Notes under the pieces: generated by a model
What the model was told of the DNA's origin: nothing
Databases searched by the model: none
What the model saw: only the letters and a program-made list of their open reading frames with translations
NCBI GenBank assembly: GCA_910589015.1
Contig: CAJUSA010000012.1
Span: 8,225-72,224 of the forward strand
DNA length: 64,000 bases
Direction: 5' to 3'
From: an uncultured Christensenellaceae bacterium
GTDB lineage: Bacteria > Bacillota > Clostridia > Christensenellales > Borkfalkiaceae
Translations under genes and position numbers: made by a program
Part shown: positions 22,578 through 31,044 of the stretch, one piece after another
Numbering within the stretch: position 1 is the stretch's first letter
Layout: each line of letters begins with the position of its first letter

Positions 22578-24128
22578 TTCCGATATCTGTTCAAAACGTG
22601 CCTGCAAGGAAGCAAACCATTCCGCGCGCAGTTGCTCGAAGGTTTTTCCGTATACGTCCGTTTCGGTCGCATAATCGGTCGTGCATATTTGCATAAATTT
22701 TTGCTTGCCGTAAGTTTCCATTAAATAGTTGCAAAACGACGGGGCTATTCTTTCCGGTAATTTCCAGGTTACGCCCCCTAAATCCTGATTCGGGTGAAAG
22801 CATTCATAAACATACCCTAAAATGTCCCAGAATTCCATTTTGTCGGTCGGTTGATATCGAAGCAGTAATTCATAAGCTTTCTTTGCGTGTTCGCCCTGAC
22901 CGATGCTATCGTATTTCGTTAAAGAGTAGAGCAAGTATTCCGTTTCGTAATCGCTGAATAACATATCGCAATAGCAAGCTAATACTTCCGCAGTCCAATT
23001 CCAATCAATTCTGTCTTTTCCCCACATAGCAATATGACAGTACTCGTGCGTGATTTCGAGAAAATAAAACATATTGCAATAATTACCGTATGTTTGATTC
23101 CACTCGAAATCATTCGACAGATAGAAATCTGCGGGTGCGGGGCTACTGTTGCCGACAAATTCGTTTACCTTTTCAAACGATGATACGGATTGAACGAGAA
23201 TGGTTTTAAGATCGGTATAATGGTTCAAATAGGTTTCGCGCTCGTCGGGCAGGATTTGGTAGTCAACGTCAACAAAAAAGCGGACGTTCATATTGCGGTT
23301 TTCGGCAACGATATACTTTTGAGTATGGTAAAAGCTATAATCTTCTACGCCCATTTGAAACTGTGTAGAAATACCGGATTGATAGCATACCGTTTTGATA
23401 TGCAGATTCGCAATATTTTGCCGTGCGTTCAGATCGGTCATTTCTAAAAGTTTTTGTAACTCTTGACCACCGAGCAGTTCATAAAGCTTAATCGAAAGGG
23501 TTTGTGCCGCCGATTTTTCGGCGGCGGTCGTAAACGAAGATAAAAATACGAAAGTATTTAAGTCGGTAATATCCTTGTTTTTGTTTACCGTTTCTTTTAA
23601 TTGCCGATTGCTTAACGCTTTCGGAAGGTCATATTTTGAAGCCTTGCATTGACCGTAACTGTAAGCATACAACAAGCCGTAAGGCGTTTCCTCACCGTAG
23701 CGTTTCGCGTTCAATTCGACAAGCAGGTTTACGCTCGATAAGTCTTTTATATTAAAATAGAAGGTATCAATATTTTTATGAACGGTATTTTTTGCGTTGC
23801 GGACTTCGCCTACATAGGCGGTATGAAAAGATTTGCCCACAACAAATTTTACTTTCTCTGTCGGGAAGTCCTTTAAGATCCGTTCCGCGCTATCGATAAA
23901 AGAATCTTGTTGCGCGCTTTTCAGCGTCGTTTCAAAATAATAATCGGCGTGTTCGGTGGAATATTGCAGGCAATCGATCCATTCGGAACTTGCATCGACA
24001 GACTGATATATTTCGACGCGATCCGGCGCAGGACGATACTCGTATTTTGCGGCGCATGCCGTCAACGCCACGGCAAAGATACTGAAAATCAAGCATATTA
24101 AAATGTATTTTGATTTTTTCCTTCTCAT
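22563..24128 (-). CDS. lipoprotein with a gluzincin-like zinc protease motif
   Basis: 521 aa. Lipoprotein signal with lipobox LTAC (C25), then a long soluble region. HEYCH at 361-365 fits the HExxH zinc motif, and E381 in NWTAEVLACY could be the third ligand, 16 residues on. So a surface-anchored metallopeptidase is plausible, but family and substrate are not recognised. Base composition is visibly more AT-rich than the genes on either side, with many AAA, TTT and ATT codons, which hints at acquisition. Single gene, flanked by a terminator and a REP-like repeat. Confidence 0.65.
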   Translation of the reverse strand: MRRKKSKYILICLIFSIFAVALTACAAKYEYRPAPDRVEIYQSVDASSEWIDCLQYSTEHADYYFETTLKSAQQDSFIDSAERILKDFPTEKVKFVVGKSFHTAYVGEVRNAKNTVHKNIDTFYFNIKDLSSVNLLVELNAKRYGEETPYGLLYAYSYGQCKASKYDLPKALSNRQLKETVNKNKDITDLNTFVFLSSFTTAAEKSAAQTLSIKLYELLGGQELQKLLEMTDLNARQNIANLHIKTVCYQSGISTQFQMGVEDYSFYHTQKYIVAENRNMNVRFFVDVDYQILPDERETYLNHYTDLKTILVQSVSSFEKVNEFVGNSSPAPADFYLSNDFEWNQTYGNYCNMFYFLEITHEYCHIAMWGKDRIDWNWTAEVLACYCDMLFSDYETEYLLYSLTKYDSIGQGEHAKKAYELLLRYQPTDKMEFWDILGYVYECFHPNQDLGGVTWKLPERIAPSFCNYLMETYGKQKFMQICTTDYATETDVYGKTFEQLRAEWFASLQARFEQISEQKSS

Positions 24129-24161
24129 ATGGCATTATGCACTTCGTTCCGCTGAATTAAC

Positions 24162-24267
24162 TGTCATTCCGAGCGAAGTCGAGGAATCTCAAAACAGATG
24201 TTTCGACTGCACTTCGTTCCGCTCAACATGACATAAAAGGTATTGTTCCGCTCAACATGACATAAAA
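24162..24267. repeat. REP-like repeat cluster
   Basis: A direct GTCATTCCGAGCGAAGTCGA copy (24162-24190) followed by inverted-sense fragments, CACTTCGTTCCGCTCAACATG and a second GTTCCGCTCAACATGACAT copy, before the ychF stop. Confidence 0.8.
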
Positions 24268-24273
24268 GCCCGA

Positions 24274-25374
24274 TCACACATTGAAACGGAAGAGGACGAC
24301 GTCGCCGTCTTTCATCACATATTCCTTGCCTTCCGAACGCACCTTGCCTTTTTCGCGCGCGCCCGCAAGTCCGCCGCATTCCAAAAGAATATCCCATTCC
24401 ACCACTTCGGCGCGGATAAATCCTTTTTCGAAATCGGTGTGTATCTTGCCTGCCGCCTGCGGCGCCTTCGTGCCTTTTACGATCGTCCAGGCGCGCGTTT
24501 CTTTTTCGCCCGCGGTCAAATACGAGATCAAGCCCAAGAGCGCGTACGACGCTTTAATGAGCTTATCGAGCCCGCTTTCTTTTAAGCCGAAGTCGGCAAG
24601 GAAAATCTCTCTGTCTTCATCGGAAAGTTCCGAAAGTTCCTCTTCGGTTTTGGCGCACACGACGATGACCTGCGCGTTGTGTTTTTGGGCGTATTCTTTG
24701 ACTTTCTGCACGAGGGGAAGGGTATTTTCGTCGGCGGCGATGTCGCTTTCCGCAATGTTCGCGCAGTATACGACGGGTTTTGAGGAAAGCAGGAACACGT
24801 TTTCGAGCATGATCTTTTCGTCGTCGGTCATGTCGAGCGAGCTTGCGGGATTTTCGCCTTCGAGATGCGCCTTTAATTTTTGCAGAAAGGCAAATTCCGC
24901 CGCGGCGTTCTTGTCGGCGCCGCCGCGCGCCGCATTCTTGATGCGGTCGAGCCGCTTTTCCACCGCCTCGATGTCGGAAAGAATGAGTTCTAAATTGATG
25001 GTTTCGATGTCGCGCACGGGGTCGACCGAGTTTTCGACGTGCGTGACGTTCGCGTCCTCGAAACACCGCACGACGTGCACCACGGCGTCGACCTCGCGGA
25101 TATGTGAAAGAAACTTGTTCCCGAGTCCCTCGCCGCGGCTTGCGCCCTTTACAAGTCCTGCAATATCGACGAATTCGATGACGGCGGGGGTGACTTTTTT
25201 GCTGTTGTAGAGCGCCGCCAGCTTATCGAGCCGTTCGTCGGGAACGGCGACCACGCCTACGTTTGGTTCGATGGTGCAGAAGGGGTAATTCGCGGCTTCC
25301 GCGCCCGCGTGCGTGATTGCGTTAAAAAGGGTGGATTTTCCTACGTTGGGTAATCCCACAACTCCGAGTTTCAT
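24274..25374 (-). CDS. ychF: Obg-related P-loop ATPase/GTPase YchF
   Basis: 366 aa. G1 GLPNVGKST (residues 7-15), G3 DIAGLVKGASRGEGLGN, the non-canonical G4 NIAE in place of NKxD, which explains the ATP preference of YchF/OLA1, and a C-terminal TGS domain (~280-366, TAGEKETRAWTI and VMKDGDVVLFRFNV). YchF binds ribosomes and modulates the oxidative-stress response in bacteria. AGGAGTT precedes the ATG. It is transcribed divergently from argS, and the two promoters share an inverted repeat. Confidence 0.97.
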   Translation of the reverse strand: MKLGVVGLPNVGKSTLFNAITHAGAEAANYPFCTIEPNVGVVAVPDERLDKLAALYNSKKVTPAVIEFVDIAGLVKGASRGEGLGNKFLSHIREVDAVVHVVRCFEDANVTHVENSVDPVRDIETINLELILSDIEAVEKRLDRIKNAARGGADKNAAAEFAFLQKLKAHLEGENPASSLDMTDDEKIMLENVFLLSSKPVVYCANIAESDIAADENTLPLVQKVKEYAQKHNAQVIVVCAKTEEELSELSDEDREIFLADFGLKESGLDKLIKASYALLGLISYLTAGEKETRAWTIVKGTKAPQAAGKIHTDFEKGFIRAEVVEWDILLECGGLAGAREKGKVRSEGKEYVMKDGDVVLFRFNV

Positions 25375-25420
25375 AAATAACTCCTTTCCTGCTTGAAAGC
25401 CGTTCGAAATCTTTGGTCTT

Positions 25421-25449
25421 ATTATACAACAAACTTAAAAAATCGGCAA
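25421..25449 (-). promoter_or_regulatory. ychF promoter
   Basis: Minus strand TTGCCG (25449-25444), 17-bp spacer, TATAAT (25426-25421). The -35 lies in the left arm of an inverted repeat shared with the argS promoter. Confidence 0.8.
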
Positions 25450-25469
25450 GTCTTTCGCTTGCCGATTTT
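25439..25469. promoter_or_regulatory. inverted repeat between divergent promoters
   Basis: AAAATCGGCAAG / CTTGCCGATTTT with 7 bp between. Each arm contains one promoter's TTGCCG -35 hexamer, 9 bp apart back to back. Confidence 0.85.
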
Positions 25470-25487
25470 CACCTTTTGTGGTACAAT
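25459..25487 (+). promoter_or_regulatory. argS promoter
   Basis: TTGCCG (25459-25464), 17-bp spacer, TACAAT (25482-25487). Confidence 0.75.
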
Positions 25488-25519
25488 TACGGGGAAGTTC
25501 GTCAGAGGAAAAAAACGGT

Positions 25520-27202
25520 ATGAATTATAAAAAGTATATCGCGCAGAAAATCGTCATCGAGGGCGTCGGCGCAGAAGAAATCGAAGAAGCGGTATCCGTG
25601 CCGCCCGATCAGACAATGGGCGACTACGCGTTGCCCTGTTTCAAATTCGCTAAGGCGTTGCGCAAAAGCCCCGTGCTTATCGCGCAATCGCTTGCGGGCG
25701 AAATCGGCTGCGACAGCGTGATCGAATCGGTTGCCGCGGTCAACGGCTATCTCAATTTCAAGATTGCCCGTAAACCCTTCGCGGAACAAACGCTTGCGCG
25801 GATCGAGCGGGAAGGCGCGCGCTACGGCAGCGCGGACTTGGGCGCGGGCAAAAAGATCTGCATCGATTATTCTTCGGTCAATATCGCAAAACCCTTCCAT
25901 ATCGGGCATCTTTCCACCACGGTGCTCGGCGGGGCGCTCTATAAAATTTTCAATTTCCTCGGTTACGAGGCGGTGGGGATCAATCACCTCGGCGATTACG
26001 GCACGCAGTTCGGAAAACTTATCAGCGCTTATAAGCGCTGGGGCGTCATGGAAGAGGTCGAACGCGGCGGGATTCATGCAATCAATGAACTGTACGTACG
26101 TTTTAACAACGAGGCGGACGAGGAAATGGAACGCGAGGCGCGCGAATATTTTCTCAAAATCGAAAGCGGCGACGAAGAGGCGAACGCCCTGTTCGAGTGG
26201 TTCAAATCGCTCACGCTCGAATATGTAAAGGGCATTTATGAAAAGCTGCACATCAACTTCGATTCCTACGCGGGCGAGCGGTTTTATACCGATAAAATGC
26301 AACCCGTCATCGACGAGCTGCGCGCGAAAAAGCTGTTAAAAGAGAGCAACGGCGCAAGCATCGTCGATCTGGAAGAATACGGCATGCCGCCTTGCCTGAT
26401 CCTGCGATCGGACGGCGCGTCGCTCTATGCTACGCGCGACCTTGCCGCCGCGATCTACCGCAAAAACACCTACGATTTCGAAAAATGTTTATACGTCGTC
26501 GCCTATCAGCAGAACCTGCATTTCAAGCAGGTGTTCAAGGTGCTCGAACTCATGGGCAAGGAATGGGCGAAGGATCTTGTGCACGTCGCTTACGGCATGG
26601 TATCGCTCGAGGACGGCGCCATGTCGACGCGCAAGGGCAAAGTCGTCTGGCTCGAGGACGTCATCGCAAAGTGCGAAGAAAAGGCGTATGCGATCGTATC
26701 GGAAAAGAATCCCGCGCTCGAAAACAAGCGCGAGGTCGCCGAAAAGGTGGGCGTGGGCGCCGTGATCTTCGGCGCGCTGTGCAACAATAAAATCAAAGAT
26801 ATTGTCTTTTCGTACGATAAAGCGCTCAATTTCGACGGCGAAACGAGCGTGTATGTGCAGTATACCTGCGCGCGGGCGGCGTCGGTGATGCAGAAAGCGC
26901 GGGCGGAAGGGTACGCGGTCGGCGGCGCGTGCACCCCGTGCGACAGCGAATACGAGCTCATAAAGGCGCTGGCGCAATTCCCCGATACCGTGTGCTCGGC
27001 GGCGAAGAACTACGAACCCAGCCTGATCGCACGCTATTGCGTGGATACGGCGCAGAAGTTCAACAAATTTTATATCGACTGTAAAATTTTGCAGGCGGAA
27101 GAAACCGTTCGCGCTTACCGGCTGTCGCTCACGCGGGCGACACTCACCGTGCTGACGAACGCGTTGGGACTGTTGGGGATCGGCGTGCCCGAGAAGATGT
27201 AA
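25520..27202 (+). CDS. argS: arginyl-tRNA synthetase
   Basis: 560 aa class I synthetase charging tRNA-Arg. N-terminal additional domain (~1-100, ending in NGYLNFKI), the HIGH motif in PFHIGHLSTT, the catalytic core, MSTRKGKV as the KMSKS-equivalent, and the C-terminal DALR anticodon-binding domain from ~445 (VQYTCARAASVMQKA). ATG 25520 follows AGAGGAAAAAAACGGT; the longer in-frame start at 25478 overlaps the promoter region. Three bp separate it from the HAD phosphatase gene. Confidence 0.97.
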   Translation: MNYKKYIAQKIVIEGVGAEEIEEAVSVPPDQTMGDYALPCFKFAKALRKSPVLIAQSLAGEIGCDSVIESVAAVNGYLNFKIARKPFAEQTLARIEREGARYGSADLGAGKKICIDYSSVNIAKPFHIGHLSTTVLGGALYKIFNFLGYEAVGINHLGDYGTQFGKLISAYKRWGVMEEVERGGIHAINELYVRFNNEADEEMEREAREYFLKIESGDEEANALFEWFKSLTLEYVKGIYEKLHINFDSYAGERFYTDKMQPVIDELRAKKLLKESNGASIVDLEEYGMPPCLILRSDGASLYATRDLAAAIYRKNTYDFEKCLYVVAYQQNLHFKQVFKVLELMGKEWAKDLVHVAYGMVSLEDGAMSTRKGKVVWLEDVIAKCEEKAYAIVSEKNPALENKREVAEKVGVGAVIFGALCNNKIKDIVFSYDKALNFDGETSVYVQYTCARAASVMQKARAEGYAVGGACTPCDSEYELIKALAQFPDTVCSAAKNYEPSLIARYCVDTAQKFNKFYIDCKILQAEETVRAYRLSLTRATLTVLTNALGLLGIGVPEKM

Positions 27203-27205
27203 GGT

Positions 27206-27847
27206 ATGATCAAGGCTATTTTATTCGATTTAGACGGCACGCTTTTAGATACGCTGCCCGACATTGCGCAAAGCGTCAACGAAATGTTGCGCCTGCACGG
27301 TTATCCCACGATTTCGGAAGAACTTACGCGCGCCTATATCGGCAACGGCGCGCGCGAGCTTGTCGAACGCGCCCTGCCCGCGGGTGCGGATACCGATGCG
27401 TGTTTTGAGACGTTTACGCAGGTCTTTTCGCACAATAAAGGGGATAAAACCCAGCCGTTTGCGGGGGTAGTCGCGGGACTGTTGCGCTTAAAGGCGCAGG
27501 GTTATAAACTCGCCGTTATAACGAATAAACCGCGCTATGCGACCGAAACGCTTGTTGCAAAGTATTTTCCCGATTTGTTTGATTATATCGTCGGCGACGA
27601 CGGCACGTTCCCCCGTAAGCCCGATCCGACGGCGGCGCGGTATTGCGCGCTGACATTACGCGTGCCGTGCGGCGAATGTCTGTTCGTCGGCGACGGCGAG
27701 ACCGACGTGCTTACGGCGAAATATGCGGGCATGCGTGGCGTTGCGGTGCTCTGGGGATACCGTTCGCAGGCGCAGCTTGCGGCGGCGGGGGCGATCGATT
27801 TTGTGCAGAGCTTTGATCAGTTGGAAAATTTTGTCAAAAATTCATAA
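27206..27847 (+). CDS. HAD-family phosphatase, phosphoglycolate phosphatase-like
   Basis: 213 aa. Motif I FDLDGTLLDT (residues 6-15) with the nucleophile Asp, motif II ITNKPR, motif III KPDP, motif IV GDGETDV. The Gph/PGP subfamily helical cap is present (~18-80). Family members dephosphorylate 2-phosphoglycolate or related small metabolites; substrate is not certain. It follows argS by three bases and has AAGG just ahead of its start, so translation is probably coupled. Confidence 0.9.
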   Translation: MIKAILFDLDGTLLDTLPDIAQSVNEMLRLHGYPTISEELTRAYIGNGARELVERALPAGADTDACFETFTQVFSHNKGDKTQPFAGVVAGLLRLKAQGYKLAVITNKPRYATETLVAKYFPDLFDYIVGDDGTFPRKPDPTAARYCALTLRVPCGECLFVGDGETDVLTAKYAGMRGVAVLWGYRSQAQLAAAGAIDFVQSFDQLENFVKNS

Positions 27848-27865
27848 AATTATCGCGTTATATTA

Positions 27866-27894
27866 TTGATATTTAGTCTTATTTGTGATATAAT
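27866..27894 (+). promoter_or_regulatory. rubrerythrin promoter
   Basis: TTGATA (27866-27871), 17-bp spacer, TATAAT (27889-27894). The upstream GTTATATTATTGATAT is AT-rich and only loosely PerR-box-like, so peroxide control is a guess. Confidence 0.8.
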
Positions 27895-27939
27895 ACGATT
27901 GCCTTTAGGCAAGAAAACAACATCAAGGAGATTGTTATT

Positions 27940-28464
27940 ATGAAGAAATGTGCAGTTTGCGGTGAGATCGTCGAAGACGGCGTTGAGGTCTGCCCCGTAT
28001 GCAAAGCAAAGAAGTTTGTTCCGGTTGACGACGCGGGATTTGCCTGCGAGCACCACGTCGGCGACGGCAAAGTGGACGACAAAGAGGTCACGGAAGGACT
28101 TCGCGCGAATTTCGAGGGCGAGTGCTGCGAGGTGGGCATGTACCTTGCTATGGCGCGCGTAGCGGAACGCGAAGGCTATCCCGAGATCGCCGAGGCATAT
28201 AAGCGTTACGCTTACGAAGAGGCGGAACACGCAAGCAAATTTGCGGAACTGTTGGGCGAAGTCGTCACCGACAGCACGAAGAAAAATCTCGAACTGCGCG
28301 CTGCGGCGGAAACGGGCGCTTGCGCGGGCAAACTTGCGCTTGCGAAACGTGCAAAAGAACTCGGCTACGACGCGATCCACGACACCGTGCACGAAATGGC
28401 AAAGGACGAGGCTCGACACGGCGCAGGGTTCAAGGGCTTGTTGAAGAGATACTTTGGCAAATAA
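27940..28464 (+). CDS. reverse rubrerythrin (rubredoxin-first)
   Basis: 174 aa. An N-terminal rubredoxin-like domain (CAVCG...CPVC, Cys at 4, 7, 20, 23) precedes a four-helix diiron ferritin-like domain carrying FEGECCEVGMYLAMARVAE, YAYEEAEHASKF and VHEMAKDEARHG with the E/H ligands. This order marks the reverse rubrerythrins of anaerobic clostridia, which reduce hydrogen peroxide, and usually O2, with NADH-derived electrons. It has its own promoter and terminator. AAGGAG precedes the ATG. Confidence 0.95.
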   Translation: MKKCAVCGEIVEDGVEVCPVCKAKKFVPVDDAGFACEHHVGDGKVDDKEVTEGLRANFEGECCEVGMYLAMARVAEREGYPEIAEAYKRYAYEEAEHASKFAELLGEVVTDSTKKNLELRAAAETGACAGKLALAKRAKELGYDAIHDTVHEMAKDEARHGAGFKGLLKRYFGK

Positions 28465-28470
28465 TTTCAA

Positions 28471-28514
28471 AACACACAAAAAGAGCGGGTTTTGCCCGCT
28501 CTTTTTGTGTGTTT
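28471..28514 (+). terminator. rubrerythrin terminator
   Basis: Long perfect stem AACACACAAAAAGAGCGGG / CCCGCTCTTTTTGTGTG with a TTTT loop. Confidence 0.93.
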
Positions 28515-28598
28515 TGGATGTTGCGTAAGAAAATAGTCGGAAAGATTGATTTCACGATAGCAACAAGAAAACGGCATTATATTTTCACAGGAATTTCT

Positions 28599-28627
28599 TT
28601 GCCAAAGTTTGTTATAGATGATATAAT
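28599..28627 (+). promoter_or_regulatory. promoter of the AT-rich lipoprotein
   Basis: TTGCCA (28599-28604), 17-bp spacer, TATAAT (28622-28627), 30 nt before ATG 28658. Confidence 0.75.
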
Positions 28628-28657
28628 ATATAGTATCATTTTTTTGAGGCGAAAGTT

Positions 28658-29110
28658 ATGTCGAAAATTAAAAGATTTTTCATTTGTTGTCTCGGCTGTG
28701 CGTTAATCATATGCGTGGGGTTATGCTCGTTTGGCTGTGCGAATAAAAAAGAAAAGAAATACGACGTAACAATTAAGATAAGAAACAATTTCGGAAGCGA
28801 GTGGATATTTACGCCGGATATTAATGAGCTTACCTATGAATTTGAATATACGGGCGAAGAAATGTATTTCGGGGTAGATTCCTACAACCTTCCCGATCAT
28901 CCGGATTGGGGCGATAAATGGTTTGGGTTGACAGGCGAAGGACCTAATACGTTTAATGTAGGTTCATATTTATATGGAGATGGAGAAAAATGGACAACTA
29001 CAGTAAACCGAGTGTTGGAACGTGGTTGTTATTGTGTTTCCATACAAGCAAATTCAACATCAAATTTATGGAATTTTAGAGCGGTTCGGTTATATGTAAC
29101 CGTTTTATAA
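28658..29110 (+). CDS. small secreted lipoprotein, 150 aa
   Basis: MSKIKRFF with a hydrophobic core and lipobox SFGC (C27), followed by KKEKK and a soluble ~120-aa domain rich in aromatic residues and beta strands (VTIKIRNNFG; NELTYEFEYTG; RAVRLYVTVL), perhaps an immunoglobulin- or jelly-roll-like sandwich. No named family is recognised. It is clearly AT-richer than its neighbours and stands alone between two promoters, consistent with acquired cargo. No ribosome site is strong (GCGAAAGTT). Confidence 0.7.
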   Translation: MSKIKRFFICCLGCALIICVGLCSFGCANKKEKKYDVTIKIRNNFGSEWIFTPDINELTYEFEYTGEEMYFGVDSYNLPDHPDWGDKWFGLTGEGPNTFNVGSYLYGDGEKWTTTVNRVLERGCYCVSIQANSTSNLWNFRAVRLYVTVL

Positions 29111-29127
29111 ATTCCTTCACAATCTTG

Positions 29128-29189
29128 CAGTAGAGTTTTAATTTCACGCTCTACTCACGGTAGAACGATTGACAAACGCACTCTACTGC
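29128..29189. promoter_or_regulatory. operator cluster before the XRE gene
   Basis: GCAGTAGAG (29128-29136) and CTCTACTGC (29181-29189) are perfect distal inverted arms, and between them TCTACTCACGGTAGA (29150-29164) is a near-perfect palindrome. A version of the last element recurs at 59771. Confidence 0.65.
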
Positions 29190-29197
29190 GTTATAAT
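29169..29197 (+). promoter_or_regulatory. XRE gene promoter, leaderless spacing
   Basis: TTGACA (29169-29174), 17-bp spacer, TATAAT (29192-29197); the -10 ends 6 nt before ATG 29204, with no Shine-Dalgarno. Confidence 0.85.
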
Positions 29198-29203
29198 TGG
29201 GCT

Positions 29204-29839
29204 ATGGAAGAAGAAAAGAGCGTACAAACCGACGATTTGGCTGTTACCGTGGGAAAAAACATTATGCGCTTGCGCAGAATGGCGAACATGACGCAGCTCG
29301 ATTTGGCGGAAAAACTCAATTATTCCGATAAGTCCATTTCGAAATGGGAACAGGGGAACGGCATGCCCGACGTGCGTATTTTAGTGCGCCTTGCCGATCT
29401 TTTCAACGTTTCGCTCGACGATCTGGTGCGCGATCATTCCGAAAAGCAGATCGTGCCCAAAAAGACCAAGCTGATCCGCCGTATCATCATTATCGCCTGT
29501 TCGGTGGGGCTTTGCTGGTTGGTGGCTACCGTTCTTTACGTTCTTCTCGGGATCTTCGTTCCCGTCATTCAAAAAGATTTATGGCTGGCGTTTCTCTATG
29601 CCGTGCCGTTCTCGTCGATCGTCGTTCTGGTGTTCAGCAGTATCTGGAACTACCGCGCGACGCGCGTCGTATCCCTCTCGGTGCTCATTTGGACGTTGCT
29701 TGCCTGCGTCTATCTGACGGCGTTTGTGTGCGGTTACCGCGAAAATATGTGGCTGATCTTTTTGATCGGCGTCCCCTTGCAGGTGCTTACGCTCTTTTTC
29801 TTCGTCTGGTGGAAGGGCGCGAAAATTTCAAAAGAATAA
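29204..29839 (+). CDS. XRE-family regulator with C-terminal membrane domain
   Basis: 211 aa. Helix-turn-helix at residues ~17-72 (IMRLRRMANMTQLDLAEKLNYSDKSISKWEQGNGMPD, then FNVSLDDLV). Basic linker at ~85-95 (KKTKLIRR), then four predicted transmembrane helices from ~96 to ~205. Membrane-tethered XRE regulators are common in Clostridia and may sense envelope state. The gene's own upstream palindromes suggest autoregulation, and the same element is found before hemolysin III at ~59.8 kb. Promoter spacing indicates a leaderless mRNA. Confidence 0.85.
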   Translation: MEEEKSVQTDDLAVTVGKNIMRLRRMANMTQLDLAEKLNYSDKSISKWEQGNGMPDVRILVRLADLFNVSLDDLVRDHSEKQIVPKKTKLIRRIIIIACSVGLCWLVATVLYVLLGIFVPVIQKDLWLAFLYAVPFSSIVVLVFSSIWNYRATRVVSLSVLIWTLLACVYLTAFVCGYRENMWLIFLIGVPLQVLTLFFFVWWKGAKISKE

Positions 29840-29847
29840 CGTGATAC

Positions 29848-29872
29848 GGCGCACCGCGGGGTGCGCCTTTTC
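29848..29872 (+). terminator. terminator after the XRE gene
   Basis: GGCGCACC / GGTGCGCC with a short GCG loop, then TTTT. Confidence 0.75.
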
Positions 29873-29888
29873 GGATTTGAGGTGCAGT

Positions 29889-30995
29889 ATGAAATATATC
29901 GATTCGATTCCGCAGAATGCGGATGAACGCGCCAAAGCGCGCAAATCGCTCGTTCGGAAACGCAAAGCGTTAACGGGGCTGTGCTTTGCCTGTGCGCTCG
30001 TTGCGATCGTGTTGCTTTTAGGCACGCTCGGCGTGCTGCTGGCGGCGGAACTCGCAAACGCGGCGCCGCAGACGAAAACAATGCTCTATATCCTTACGGG
30101 CGTGTTTTTGGGCGGTGCGGTGCTGTTTGCCCTGCTTGCCGTGCTCTTTTCGAAAACGGCGCAGACGGCATTGTTGCGCGAGCTGGACTTTATCGAACGG
30201 TGTGACGGCGAGAACAGCTTTTTCGTGGGCGAAGGCACGCTGGCGACCTTCGGGAACGGAAAGCTCACGCTGCACGAAGAGGCGGGCGGCAAAGTCATCT
30301 TCGTGCCGTATGCGGAAATGCGCTTTTTTTCGGTGTGCACCCGTCACGCGCCCAAAGATAAGGGCGAGTGGAGTGTCGTGATTGAAATTCCCGCCCGCTA
30401 TATCGCCAAAAACAAGGCGGATAAGGGCGCGCCGCCCGCGCTCGTGCAAACCGATTACAAGCCCCGCCTTTACGAATGTATCGGGCGCGAGGGGCTGGAA
30501 CTCATCGGGGAAACGCCCGCCGAAAGCAAACGCGAAAAGAAACATTACGAATGTATCAAAAAATTCGTCCGTCCCGATTCGCCGAAGCGTAAGCGCGCGG
30601 CGGTGTTGATCGCGGCGGGCGCGGTGCTGTTGGCGGCGTCCTTCCCTGTTGCGTTTTTGTGGGAAGCGACGGTGGGCGCCGTGGCGGGCGTCGTAGGCGC
30701 GTTTTTGCTCGGCAGGTCGGTTTATTCCTTCCTGAAAGCAAAATCGGTGCTCGCGCTGTACCGCGAAGGGCTTTGGTGGAAGGAATCCGCACGCAACGAC
30801 AGCGTCTTTCTTTTGTGGAACGAGGTGGAAGGGTGCGGCGTCGAGGACTGCGGCGGCAGGGAATTGCTTGCGGTGCGTTGCGCTTACGGCGCCTATCATT
30901 TCCCCGTGTTCGAGGGCGCGCAGGAAGAAATCGCCGCGCTGACCGAAAAAAGTGCGCAGGAAAGCGCGCCGTTGAATTCGGCTGCGCAAGAGTAG
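29889..30995 (+). CDS. hypothetical membrane protein, 368 aa
   Basis: Two pairs of hydrophobic helices (~28-55 and ~65-90; ~238-258 and ~262-282) alternate with soluble segments that read like PH-like/YcxB domains: TLHEEAGGKVIFVPYAEMRFF after the first pair and YREGLWWKESARNDSVFLLWNEVEGCGVED after the second, each with the W/F-rich strand pattern of membrane YcxB-like domains. Function not assigned. ATG 29889 has GAGGTGCAGT before it. The mcsA promoter's -35 overlaps its last codon. Confidence 0.65.
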   Translation: MKYIDSIPQNADERAKARKSLVRKRKALTGLCFACALVAIVLLLGTLGVLLAAELANAAPQTKTMLYILTGVFLGGAVLFALLAVLFSKTAQTALLRELDFIERCDGENSFFVGEGTLATFGNGKLTLHEEAGGKVIFVPYAEMRFFSVCTRHAPKDKGEWSVVIEIPARYIAKNKADKGAPPALVQTDYKPRLYECIGREGLELIGETPAESKREKKHYECIKKFVRPDSPKRKRAAVLIAAGAVLLAASFPVAFLWEATVGAVAGVVGAFLLGRSVYSFLKAKSVLALYREGLWWKESARNDSVFLLWNEVEGCGVEDCGGRELLAVRCAYGAYHFPVFEGAQEEIAALTEKSAQESAPLNSAAQE

Positions 30996-31024
30996 TTGCC
31001 AAATACGCGACGGTATGCTATACT
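30996..31024 (+). promoter_or_regulatory. mcsA-mcsB-clpC promoter
   Basis: TTGCCA (30996-31001), 17-bp spacer, TATACT (31019-31024). No CtsR heptad repeat (GGTCAAA-type) is visible around it. Confidence 0.75.
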
Positions 31025-31044
31025 GAAAGGGAAGGAGTTCGCCC

